Notes: generated by a model not told the origin, from the letters alone. Positions 34,701 through 44,307 are shown, counted from the first letter of the stretch. The stretch is DNA of 64,000 nt from Coptis chinensis (GCA_015680905.1 CM027380.1:17750001-17814000); one strand, 5' to 3'. Numbers and translations are program-made.

Positions 34701-36228
34701 GCACAGAAACTAATTTCTGACGCACTGTTTTCTGCCAGTCAAACTTCCAGACAACATATCTACCTCCACAGACTTCGAAATATGACGAGGCCAATTGAGT
34801 TAGAAAGAAGACTTATAAAACTCACCTTTTCATGTTTTACAAAAACTCTAACTCTCCTCCTAGCATTATGCAATTTGTGATCAAACCTTATGCAGAAAAC
34901 TATTTTCTGACGAATAGAATTTCTGACGCATAGAATTGTCGAGGTCATATCTTTTCCGTCACTCATCCAAATTAAGTAAGGCTCACTGCGTCGGATAAAC
35001 GACTCTCTAAGGTTTCATTAGGTTTTGGTTTCGCACAAATCTACAAAGTATAGTGTCCTATACACTTCCTACAATGCAACATATCCAGAATATGTGCACA
35101 AACAGTTATCATATATTGAAGTCAGTTTTCATAATCTTAAACACGGGTATGAACTCGGGTAAAAGTATGAGGTTGTACCTCTGTAAGTCTAGATTCTAAT
35201 GGTTTTGGAATCAACACACAAGAGTAAATATTTTATTTTATATGATTTCATTACTGCAGACTGCTCAATTTTAGTCCCAGTTTCTTCGTCAGACTTCAAC
35301 TTAAATTTCAGTATGTAAAACGACTAGATATGAAATTTTATGAAACACAAAAGTTGTAGATATGCGTGTCTATAGTAGACAGGCATTGAATTCATATCAA
35401 AAAGATCAAAAAAGAATTTTCTATGCTTAAATTACTAAGAATAGTTCTGAAATTATTAAAATCAAAACCCTATAACATGAACCCAATGACTTCACAACAT
35501 TCAAAACAGTTGCAGGCCTATATAATACTACCAATCAATCAATAAACACATGGTTTACTCACTACCGTATACAAATATTCCTGAACACAACAACACCTAT
35601 ATATCAAAGCTAAACTTTTGGTGCCAGTAACTCAATATACCGAAAGTTTCTGATTAAACAAATAATTTCGATCTCAAAGTTCTATATCATTATAGAAAAT
35701 TAAATACACAACTAATCTAAACCATAGTAAGAAATCAATTATGTGAAAATAAGGTTTATACTACTCACCCGAAATTGAATTTGCAAAAGAATACCCATAT
35801 ATGCTTCCTTTTCTCCAATCCATTTTCTTCTTCTTCCACTTCTTTTTATTTCTTTCAATAAAAATTATTCTTTTTATTGGAGGCTAGGGTTTTGTTTTTG
35901 AATAATGAGATTTTTACAGAGAAAATTCACATGTATTGTTTATTTAATGTTTTAAGTCTGTTTAAGTTAACCTATGGGCCTCAAATGGGTCTAAAAACAC
36001 CCAAGGTCCATACCTATATGAATGAGTACATTTTAACAATGTTTTCAAGCCCAAAAATGATTCTAAAATACCCACACAAGTTCTAACAAACAATTCAAGT
36101 AAAAATAATTTTGAAAAAACAACAACAACAACCAAACAAATTCTAGAACAAGCTAAACTTCATAATATAATAGTTATTTTCAATTCAAATAATGTAATTT
36201 ATGTTGTTTAAAAATTGGGGTTGTTATA
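31780..36228. mobile_element. 4.4-kb solo LTR with TG...TA ends
   Basis: The insertion is flanked by a perfect TTTGG duplication (31775-31779 and 36229-36233). It starts TGTCACACCCCAAATTT and ends AAATTGGGGTTGTTATA, matching the ends of 13751-14971. I find no second copy of its start inside, no gag or pol motif and no PBS, so a solo LTR is the simplest reading, though a large non-autonomous element cannot be excluded. It contains a 77-bp tandem repeat (33236-33466) and a CAGCAAATT/AATTTGCTG palindrome near 32155. All open frames in it look random. LTRs of this size are known in some plant gypsy lineages. Confidence 0.75.
33236..33466. repeat. 77-bp tandem repeat, three copies
   Basis: Units begin GTCATTCATGGCACATTCAA at 33236, 33313 and 33390, each including a second CCACATTCAAGGAATA half. 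The last unit is cut short. It lies within the 4.4-kb LTR. Confidence 0.92.
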
Positions 36229-36731
36229 TTTGGGCCCTTAAATCAAGCCCAAAACCTAATTACATAAGTCCAAAAAGGGTTTCTCTGGTGAAAATTACTG
36301 CAATAACCTTTTTGTCCATTTTTACTCCTCTGATTGGGTCAAGGCCTAGACCTTTACAAAGCTCTTTCCGAGACAGTCGTTGTGACATATAAAATGCCCA
36401 ATTTCGAGGCCTGAGTCCAAAGATACGACCTACGGAAGTTCTGTTGACTTTTTACTCTATTTCTGCCCGTGTTGACTTTGACTTTTCAACTTTGATCGGG
36501 CTTTAAAAAAGCTTTTTCTTCTTGAATCTTGGCCTTTAATCATAGAACTTCTTAGCAACCAACCTTTGCTCATTTATCTCGCAAAAGTGACATATTTCTT
36601 TACATATTTGACTCCAATGCCTTAAATATATAAACGCACGTAAACAATACTAGCTCATATTTATTATACACATAATTGGTCTAAATGTAATGATATTAAG
36701 GGGTTAAAACTACAGTTTTGGGCTCTTATCA

Positions 36732-37470
36732 CATACTACCAATATTCTCATCATTTGTATTAAAAGGTATCGGTTGGCCTATACCGATACTTAACCTAGA
36801 AATCATAGTGAAGTCTAGTGGTGTGAACCCTAACTCCGCACAAGAAAAATAAAATGTATGAGTTGTATTCCACCATCTTTCTACTAAAGCTATGACCACT
36901 GGCTAATCAGCCTTCTCATAATCTACATCAACCAAAAGACCCAAAGGTGTACATAGAATACTATCACTAATATGTACAAACTCATCCAAACTCTTAATAA
37001 CTTTCCACCACTCTCTAACACCAAGTAAAGCCGATCTAACTCGGTAGTCAATAACTTGCTGATATTATGAAAAAAAAAATGCATATAAAATAAAAAAGTA
37101 ATTGGTCCAACTTAACTAATTAATACATAATATTCAAAATATTTAATCAAAACTAATTAATTACCTGAGAATTAGCCATAGCACTCGATACGTGTTTTGT
37201 ATCACGTGTAGAAGACACATTTTGCATATCAAGTGTTTCACCTGGATTAAATTGCCAATTGAAGTCGTTCATTTGATACTCAAGTACATAGGGATGTCTA
37301 TCAGCCGACGCAACATTCTCGGATTTTCTCCCCCACCGTCTTGTACTTCCTCGGGTTCTTCTACCTCTACTTCATCGCCAATGTCGTTTGTGTACTGCCA
37401 ATACACATCGTCATTACCGTCAAAAGGTTGAAAATGATCTATATAAAATTTCAAGAGTTTAAGTAGGTTT
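36732..37470 (-). pseudogene. PMD pseudogene of TIR element 2, 5' part
   Basis: An acidic first exon (37435-37165; DVYWQYTND, then DEVEVEEPEE) ends at a good donor CAG/GTAATT near 37164. The next exon (about 37068-36732) reads REWWKVIKSLDEFVHISDSI, then LLVDVDYEKAD, one TAG stop, PVVIALVERWWNTTHTFYF and LGFTPLDFTMISRLSIG, the diagnostic N-terminal half of PMD. The frame is cut at 36732 by Athila copy B and continues at 20403. The single stop replaces an amino acid where the family usually has Arg or Asn (as I recall), and a frame change is needed within the first exon. Confidence 0.8.
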
Positions 37471-37529
37471 TTTTTTTTTTTTTTTTTTTCGAGAGGGTTT
37501 ATAATTGAGAGAAAAGTTAAAAGTGATTG

Positions 37530-37690
37530 AACCGCGCGGTTTTTGTCATCTTTATATAGATATAGCACGCAGTGTTGAGAACACTGCGTGGTTTTTGGAA
37601 AACCGCGTGGGCTTAGGCCTGTCAGATGGACTTTAATGGCACGGGTTTGGAAAAACCGTGTGGGCTATATGGCACGGTTTATCCAAAACC
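37530..37690. repeat. Right palindrome array of TIR element 2
   Basis: GAACCGCGCGGTTTTTGTC, CGCAGTGTTGAGAACACTGCG, GGTTTTTGGAAAACC and GGGTTTGGAAAAACCGTG occur in succession; several are self-complementary. They lie just upstream of the PMD first exon and correspond to the array at 18433-18575. Confidence 0.75.
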
Positions 37691-37812
37691 GCATTATTTG
37701 ATGACAAAGATTTGTTGTTGCTTCTAAAAATAGTTGATGTTTTTTTGGTTTTGTGTTTGGTTTTGTTGAAAAATTTAGTGTTTTTTTTGTTTCTCTCCTA
37801 AAGATGGTCTAA

Positions 37813-39966
37813 TTACTTAACCGTTGTCAAAAACAAATGTGCATTACTAACGCATGATCAAAACAGGTGAACAGGCCCACACAACCCTTGATACATGTTG
37901 GTTGGTATGGGTACTATTTCAATTCAATTTTTGATTTTGTGTACATATATAATATGGCTAAATCTATAGTGCGCAGGTCGTATGGTATGCTATCAAATCT
38001 GGGCCACTTATACCAAGAGGTGCGTGTGTATTGCATGGCAAAAGTACTGATCCAAAAGCCCACATTACCTGCGCACTATACATCTCGCGCACTAAAGACT
38101 AACTCATATAATATATCTGAGAAAAATTCCACAAACACACACTTCAAGTTGCCGGTTTATTGTCGACTGTTTGTGACACGAACTAGCCACGTCATGTACA
38201 GCTTTTGTTCTGGATAAGAGCAACGTAAGCGAAGAGGGTGACAATGGATAAGGATAAATGTTCATTTCAAAGTTCAAACGTCTCACATTGTAAAGACAAA
38301 TAGTACTATCTCAGTCAATGAGACTGATATGTGACCCTTTTGCGATAGACAATGTCTTGCGAAGGTCCACACATCGCCCACTACAGCATTACCTTAACAC
38401 ATTTAAACGCCCACGACTTGTGTCACAGAGTTTCATTCAATTTTAAAAGAGTATACACTTGCTGGTTGCTTAAACGAAATATGGCATCAAAATGACAGCG
38501 ACTGCCACTAACCACCATGACCTTTCTCAAAGGTTATAACCAGTAACCACCTCTACGGCTCTACGCAGTCGATTTGTGCCTACCAAATATAAACAAACTT
38601 CGGCAGCTTTCTGTAAGTCGTAGTGACGGCTAGTTTAATGGATAATGCACTGTTTCTCGACAACACAACTCCTTTCGATACAAGGCTACTTGCTGGAACA
38701 GTACTAGTACTACTAGCCAACTTGGTTATGTAAGTTTCACTCCAGCTTCTTATGGACCTACACGCCCAAAGAAGATAAATACCAGCAAGAGCGCGCATGA
38801 CTCACTTGGCTTGGGTCCATACAAAAGAGAGTGATTGCAATGACTTTTTGAGACGATAACATCATGAATGACCTCATCCTTGTATAACTTAAAGAGGTAG
38901 ATCAGACTTGAAACCAGTATTAGGGATTTTTTAGAAACAAAATAATATAACAGCAATTCAATTAGGGTTAGTTAGCAATTGCAATTAGGAATGACTGCTT
39001 CCATTTTCAAAAATATAAGGCAGAACCCTCTACTTACGAGATCCATCGGTAGTGCGCTTCTTTAAGTGAAAAAAAGGCTTCACAATGTAGCAATTGGATC
39101 TTGCAATTGGGTGCCTAATCTTTTTTAAAATGAAGTAATTTCTAATTGCAACTAGTTGCAGAGTCATCCCTAACTAACTTTTCAAATTACAAATAATTGG
39201 TTAAAGAAAATACAGATAACACAAATTTACGAATTTGCTTATTGTCAGTAGTTCAAATGGAATGGGCACGTTGATAGGTGAAGCTGGCCTGTGCTCTTTG
39301 ATAGGTGAAGCTGGCTGTGCTCTTAGCATTTCCTTTCCCATTGAGATTGGCCAAGCACGTCATTTTAAGCTTCCGCTTAAGGAAGGAGGATTTTGACACT
39401 AGTAATAAATATATTTAGAGATTAAAGCCAGTGTTATTGGGCAAGAGCGCTTCTACTCATACTCTCTCTATAACTCCTTTGTGACTCCATTTTCTAAATG
39501 CCGCATCCAAATTTCAAAAAGCAAACAGAGAAACAAAATACCATCATTTTCAGTCACACCATTTTTATATTCAGACCATTCATTATCTTCTTTATCTTCT
39601 ATGTCTAGTTCATCTACCCATTTATTTAAATAAATAGAACCTATGATTTTTTGTTCTCAGGAATACGGTATGTTTGATTTTTTTTTTTTTTTTTTTTTTT
39701 TTTTGCCTTTGTTTTGACAGAAATAAAAAAAAAGAGTGAAACTTTTCTCAGCGTTGGTTTTTTTTTTTTTTTTTTAAAAAAAATATAATTTGGGTGTCAG
39801 GTAAAATAGGGAGTCGCTAGAGAGTCATGGAGTTATAAAAGGAGTCTAAATAGACCTTTTGATTAATTGGAAAATCAGAAGATCCTTTACGCGTCAGTTA
39901 AGTCACACTTCTAGAAACAGGGGCCACCGCCCCTTGATATTATAGTTACTAAATTAGCCAACCTAT
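37813..39966. other. Intergenic region upstream of the J20-type gene
   Basis: No gene recognised. Open frames at 38104-38956 on the minus strand lack any known domain. At 39269-39320 a short unit TTGATAGGTGAAGCTGGC with TGTGCTCT is duplicated in tandem. T-runs lie at 39678-39703 and 39757-39774. Confidence 0.5.
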
Positions 39967-40006
39967 TTGGCCACCAAAACCAGCGAACTCTATATGTCCA
40001 CCTTAC

Positions 40007-40076
40007 CAGACGCCTCTCTATATAACAGAGAACTCTTCACACAGACGCCTCTCTATATAACAGAGAACTCTTCACA
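40007..40076 (+). promoter_or_regulatory. Tandemly duplicated TATA-box segment
   Basis: The 35-bp unit starting CAGACGCCTCTCTATATAAC at 40007 is repeated exactly from 40042. Each copy holds a TATATAA box, so the gene downstream has two core promoter units 35 bp apart, about 60-110 bp before its start codon. Confidence 0.7.
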
Positions 40077-40134
40077 CCAAGTCATCAGCCTTATTTCAAA
40101 AATTCCATTACAGACTCACGCCTCTCTCTGCCAA

Positions 40135-40611
40135 ATGATGATTTCTTGCCAATTGAACTCCAAGCAGGTTCCAATGTTTTCCACTAGAAGGTCCATGCAC
40201 AGGGCTTCTAGGCCCAATTTAATTTCATGTAGAGCTAGCACTTTGGAGACAAAAAGAGTTGGTACAAATTTCTATGAAGTTCTTTCACTTGATTCAGAAA
40301 ACGTTAGTTTTGAAGAAGTAAAGAAAGCTTACAGGAGCATGGCGCGTCAATACCACCCAGATGTTGTTCCTGCTTCAAGAAAAGAAGAATCAACCAAAAA
40401 GTTTGTGGAGCTTCAACGAGCTTATGAAACACTTTCTAATCCAAATTCAAGGCAGAAGTATGATTACGAACTAGGATTGAACTACCTTTCCGGTTTTGGA
40501 ATGACCGGGATTAGAAGTGAAGCAAATTTTCACAGGGACGTATGGGAAGATCAGCTACAAGGTCTAGCATCAAGATCTCATTTTAAAATGGGTAGAAAGC
40601 AAAGGAGATGA
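40135..40611 (+). CDS. J20-type DnaJ (J-domain) protein, chloroplast-targeted
   Basis: From the second in-frame ATG pair at 40135 the product is 158 residues; the longer frame from 39967 runs back through the duplicated TATA boxes and is not a credible start. Residues 1-40 are rich in Ser, Arg and Lys with few acids, fitting a chloroplast transit peptide. A J domain follows (about residues 45-110): NFYEVLSLDSENVSFEEVKK, then the HPD motif in QYHPDVVP, and QRAYETLSNPNSRQKYDYEL. The length and layout match chaperone protein dnaJ 20, which in Arabidopsis helps to deliver deoxyxylulose 5-phosphate synthase to Hsp70 in plastids. It is a single exon without stops and is the only clearly intact host-type gene in the window. 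A young retrocopy is an alternative. Confidence 0.85.
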   Translation: MMISCQLNSKQVPMFSTRRSMHRASRPNLISCRASTLETKRVGTNFYEVLSLDSENVSFEEVKKAYRSMARQYHPDVVPASRKEESTKKFVELQRAYETLSNPNSRQKYDYELGLNYLSGFGMTGIRSEANFHRDVWEDQLQGLASRSHFKMGRKQRR

Positions 40612-41064
40612 ACCTTGGTCTTCTTTTACTCTTTTAATTACCAATTTTGTTATGTATAATTCAGTTTATAGTTGTACATACTTTTGTAATGATCAATTAG
40701 TGAAAGAGTAACCTCACTTTTTAAGAGGACTTTTATACATCTCCATTACTCCATTTATTATTTGCGGACCTTAAGAGGACTTTCCTAATCATCAGGGGTT
40801 CTCAGACTTCAATCTCGAACAGTTTGCTTACATGTTCATCAGTCTATACGTCAATAATTCTATGTGACTACAGAGTGCGCGCAGCACTGTCCCTATCCGC
40901 AGTCCCCATCGCAAATCCAACTGAGATACTTTACCCATTACTTGACTCATTTCGTAATTCATGCGCCCTCCAACATGAATTACGGAAAAATGAAAAAGTA
41001 GTTACTAATTACTAATATAATTCATACCCTTTATAGCATTCTCAATGCAAGTCACTCATATTCA
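40612..41064. other. 3' flank of the J20-type gene
   Basis: Holds the probable 3' untranslated region (AT-rich, with AATGATCAATTAG near 40690) and no further gene. CTTAAGAGGACTTT occurs twice (about 40718 and 40769). Confidence 0.5.
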
Positions 41065-41072
41065 CCTCCACG

Positions 41073-41273
41073 CATAGTTTGGGATTTTGGAATTTTCGGA
41101 ATTCCAACAAATCTAAAAACCGAAATTCATCAAATTTCGACTCCTATCATATTTGGAATTTCGATTGATTTATGAATAATCAATATTTCAATTCTATATT
41201 TGGAATTCTGATTTTTTGAAAAACCAAAATATTGGGCGGAATTCCGTGGTTTCGTTTGGAATCACAAACACTG
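41073..41273. mobile_element. hAT-type MITE
   Basis: 201 bp, flanked by a perfect 8-bp duplication CCTCCACG (41065-41072, 41274-41281). Ends CATAGTTTGGGATT and AATCACAAACACTG are imperfect inverted repeats of the CAGTGTTTG class. The interior repeats GGAATTCC and GGAATTTCG words. No coding capacity. Confidence 0.87.
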
Positions 41274-41328
41274 CCTCCACGTAGGCTCAATTTCTCTTCT
41301 TTTCTATCATTTTGGTGAAAAGCAAGGT

Positions 41329-41715
41329 GAGGATACCCAATGCAAATGTGACTATTATTCTCGGACGGGATGTTTGATTCCGTCTGAATGTAAAAATCGA
41401 AAAACGCGCCGGACGGAATGAAACATCCCGTCTGAAGTTAAAAAATAAAAAAAAGTCGAAAAAACACGCAAGACGGAATGAAACATTTCGTTTGAAAAAA
41501 AAACCGAATTTTTTTAAAAAAACACACGAGACGGAATAAAACATCCCGTCCGAAGTTCCCAACTCATCTACTATCTCGGTCGCAAGTTTTACTCTCATTT
41601 TGACTTAGTGAATAAGTCACCCCCATAGTCACCCTTGCATTGGGCAAGGGTCTTTTAGCATTTGGAGGTGAAAATTCTCAATTCCCCATCATATTGACTT
41701 GCATTGGGATTGCTC
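41329..41715. mobile_element. MITE with four palindromic GACGGAATG repeats
   Basis: The right end reads CTTGCATTGGGATTGCTC followed by TTA; its complement GAGCAATCCCAATGCAAG resembles the left start GAGGATACCCAATGCAAA. Inside, GACGGGATGTTTGATTCCGT, GACGGAATGAAACATCCCGT and two more variants form short palindromes at about 50-60-base spacing (41365-41560). The left flank GGT does not match TTA, so the left boundary is uncertain. The plan matches TIR elements 1 and 2 in miniature. Internal ORF 41287-41598 is not a gene. Confidence 0.6.
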
Positions 41716-41795
41716 TTATAACAATTATTTTAATTTCAACATGATAATTTGAATCTGGATTTTTCTTCAATTTTTCAGAGCTATTATCTTGTATT

Positions 41796-43060
41796 TGTAG
41801 GAACCGTTATTCAGAATGCAAATATTTCTACAAACCGCGAACACCACGCCAGCGGAATTAATGGGTGTCTACGATTTGTGATTGGAAAACATACATTTGA
41901 ATCCGATTTAGATAACTCTGTGAATCCAAGCTTTATCAAATCCAAAATCAACAATCAACCCCTTGATCTTCTGTTGTATTCCTTTAGAATAGATTGGACG
42001 TTGTGTGGACAACGATCTACCAACCCCCTTCTTTCTCTCAAGATCATAAACGAGTTCAGATCTACTTTTCTTGCCTCTTTTTCAGATCCATTGAATAGTG
42101 AATTTCGCCGCAGAGAAAGAGTATTATATTTATAGGCTACAATAGGGACCATGAAAAGAAATTAGGGTTGGGCCTCCTAATGGGCTTGGGCTTCCCATGT
42201 TCGCCCCGAACACACGGCCCAAGTCCATCAACAAATGGCTTATTCCACTAAAGGTCATTGTTGCACTATCGCCCTAATCCCAAATTACGTGTCAGCGTTT
42301 ATGGGCTCCATATTATATGCTCGTTAATCTCCCAGTGTTTAAGATATCGAATATCTGTTGATTAAGTCAAGTTACTGACAACTACATTAATCAACTTCTT
42401 ATGTCCTTGAGTAGTACCACTCAACCTCATTGTCATGTCGGAATAAATCCACCTGCAAGGTTTACATGACAATCTTTTGAGCTCCTCGAGGGGACATCAT
42501 CAACCCTTCTTGCGGGACACCTGATTCCTTCTATAATCAATCAAAGACACCTTACATACAATGTCATTACCCAATCCATCGAGTTTGTTGATTCACAAAT
42601 GAATCTCACTCATTGATGATTTAAAGTAATGTACAATGCACGTAAGTTCCTGTTATTATATCCGGATTAGGAGGACAAGCATCCATAATAACAGAGGCGT
42701 TTGTTCTCTTATATAGTCAGTATAAGAAGAAACAACATCACTTGGTCCTATTCCATACACACAAAGTGTACTAGTGTAATCCTATAGTCAAGATAGACTA
42801 ATACCAGATTATACTACAACCGTACCAATGGTTTGTCCAAATCCATCTAGGTTGTGAACGATTACTTATACTTTATAAGGTACTGATGATATGATCTTCT
42901 GTGCGTTCACACCATATCATCTACAACATAAAGTATTAGACACATGCATATAACTAATAACATATATAATATGCATAACATTTGCCCATATGATTCTCAT
43001 TCAAAATATAAAGAATTAGAGTTAATACAAAAGTAATGCTTTTAGTATATAACCCTATCA
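41796..43060 (-). mobile_element. Solo LTR with perfect 5-bp duplication
   Basis: 1265 bp, flanked by GTATT (41791-41795 and 43061-43065). On the minus strand it starts TGATAGGGTTATATACT and ends GGTTCCTACA. TATAAATATAATAC on the minus strand near 42125-42138 is a clear TATA box. The sequence type is what I associate with Ty1/copia LTRs of plants, but without the internal region this is not provable. The open frames 41749-42135 and 41955-42152 are LTR sequence. Confidence 0.88.
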
Positions 43061-43065
43061 GTATT

Positions 43066-43529
43066 ACCTCGGGTTGAGGTAGTTCTGTGACTTAGACTGA
43101 GTCCAATGGCTCTGTACTCTGCATCTCTATCCCTCCAAAAAGTAGTGTTATACGGATAGAAAGGAGGTTTCGGTGAATCAATGGTCTGAACAATCCTACA
43201 CCACTTGAACTAGCGCGGTTTGAAACCCACGTGTTTTTTAACGCCACTTCGATCAACGCCATATGAAATTGTATTTCAAAATCGGTTTGGTGGGGACATT
43301 TCGCAAACCATTCCACTTCAAATGGCGCCGTATGAAATTGTTTATACATTCCATGCCACTTCAAGTGGCGCTATTTGGGTTTTTACAAACCACGCCATTT
43401 CAACTCGCGTGGAATGCACTTCCATTCCTCGATAATACTCTATATATAGAGAGTTAAATGTGGATAGGGAGAGAAAACCATCGCAACTCCCACCGATTTT
43501 GAGGGAATGCGAAGCCATTGCACCCAGTC
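43066..43529. repeat. Region with CCACTTCAAGTGGCG palindromes
   Basis: GCCACTTCAAGTGGCGC (near 43351) is a palindrome; related forms occur near 43199 (CACCACTTGAACTAGCGCGG), 43248, 43312 and 43387. TATATATAG near 43441 follows. The layout resembles the palindrome arrays of the TIR/PMD elements, but no PMD frame or clear ends are seen. Small frames here are spurious. Confidence 0.5.
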
Positions 43530-43532
43530 TTA

Positions 43533-43836
43533 GAGCATCTTTAATGGTGAAAGCTGAAAATCAGTTAATTTTTTTATCAAACCAAATACCAAATCACTCA
43601 AACATCTTCGGTCTGAAATCAAATTTTCATCACCAAACGACGTTATAGTGGATATTCTTGGAAAGTGGCTTCGTACATTTGGTAAAACATCAACTTTGAC
43701 ACCAAATGGGGTGTCGAGGTTACTGATTTTTTTGTTGTTGATGATTGATTGGTAAACCACTAAAAATGATTTTTAATCAAATTTTTATGTTGTTGATGAT
43801 TGATTGGTAAACCACTAAAAATGATTTTTAATCAAA
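43533..43836. mobile_element. Left end of another GAGCATC element, cut by the Helitron
   Basis: TTA at 43530-43532 is followed by GAGCATCTTTAATGGTGAAA, the same kind of end as at 11151 and 18298. The element reads rightwards for about 300 bp and stops where the Helitron begins at 43837, so its other end should lie beyond the window. A 55-bp unit starting TGTTGTTGATGATTGATTGG is duplicated in tandem from 43733 and 43788. Confidence 0.5.
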
Positions 43837-43866
43837 CTAGCATTATGCACGTATGTTGCACGTTAA
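43837..43866 (-). other. Helitron 3' terminus
   Basis: The minus strand reads AACGTGCAACATACGTGCAT then AATGCTAG, followed by host TTTGATT. CTAG with a following T fits the CTRR/A-T insertion rule. ACGT arms around GCAACAT give only a short stem; a decayed version of the usual GC-rich hairpin is likely. Confidence 0.72.
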
Positions 43867-44307
43867 ACCAAGTCTTGTATGCATGAATATCAATTAAGGG
43901 CGCTGAGAACCTGTTAATATATATGTTGCTATGAAAAGAAAAGCAGAAGAATAGATTGCACCTGCATTGAAGATAAATATGGTACAAAGCCATAATTAAA
44001 GATCAAGGTCGAAGAAATGACAAAAAAGTTGATTGATTATATACTTTAAAACCAAAATCATCATCTGTACATGTCAAAATTAGCTGAAACATTACAAAAG
44101 AAGAAAAGAACGATATGGACAAAAGCTAGTTGAAATTGCAATGGAAGCTTTGAGACCAAACAGGGAGTAGAACAAACTCATTTGAACCTCGACAACACAA
44201 AAGCGCCGTGATCAAAGAATCTAGTCAATCCCGTCATAAGGTACTGTCTTCTTTTGGCATTGAGGAAGGTCTCGCCTTTAACAGAGGCAAAGTAACAATA
44301 TCTGGCT

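Larger units (their letters stand above)
20404..36731 (-). mobile_element. Athila-like Ty3/gypsy retrotransposon, copy B (RT-less)
   Basis: A complete element on the minus strand: 5' LTR (36731-31096), PBS, leader, gag, protease, three further ORF regions, polypurine tract and 3' LTR (21735-20404). Flanks are CATAT (20399-20403) and CATAC (36732-36736), a 5-bp duplication with one change, so both LTRs come from one insertion. Between protease (28226) and PPT (21750) there are 6.5 kb without reverse transcriptase, RNase H or integrase motifs, so it must have moved using proteins from another element. It inserted into the PMD gene of TIR element 2. Without the nested solo LTR it is about 11.9 kb. 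Confidence 0.9.
31096..36731 (-). repeat. 5' LTR of Athila copy B, split by a solo LTR
   Basis: Two parts, 31096-31779 and 36234-36731, join perfectly at GCCATGTTTTGG/GCCC when compared with the 3' LTR at 21230. The LTR lacks about 150 bp that the 3' LTR keeps, the break being near 31235. TATATAAAG on the minus strand near 31725 is a likely TATA box. It ends GGGCTCTTATCA. Confidence 0.9.
18298..37809. mobile_element. TIR element 2 carrying a plant mobile domain gene, split by Athila copy B
   Basis: GAGCATCTTTAGGAGAGA at 18298-18315 pairs with its complement at 37792-37809 (17 of 18 positions), and TAA flanks both ends (18295-18297, 37810-37812). Removing Athila copy B (20404-36731) leaves about 3.2 kb. 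It carries a minus-strand PMD pseudogene and palindrome arrays near both ends, the same plan as TIR element 1 but with different TIR inner sequence and different palindromes. The TWA duplication and GAGCATC start fit PIF/Harbinger; no transposase is present. The reading of the ends over a 19.5-kb separation depends on the PMD exons lining up across the Athila insertion, which they do. Confidence 0.8.

Noticed and set aside
31780..36228. Complete LTR retrotransposon rather than solo LTR
   Set aside because: No internal second copy of the TGTCACACC start, no PBS, PPT, gag or pol motif was found; kept only as a lesser alternative.
38580..38956. Minus-strand open frames upstream of the J20-type gene as a host gene
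   Set aside because: No domain, no plausible splice structure and no composition change; treated as chance frames.
39967..40134. Longer start of the J20-type protein at 39967
   Set aside because: The added 56 residues translate the duplicated TATA-box segment twice, so this is promoter and leader DNA; 40135 fits a transit peptide start.
41749..42135. 128-residue plus-strand open frame
   Set aside because: It starts before the solo LTR boundary and runs through LTR sequence containing a minus-strand TATA box; no domain is seen.
43092..43457. Open frames around the CCACTTC palindromes
   Set aside because: They overlap on both strands and reflect palindromic repeats, not coding sequence.
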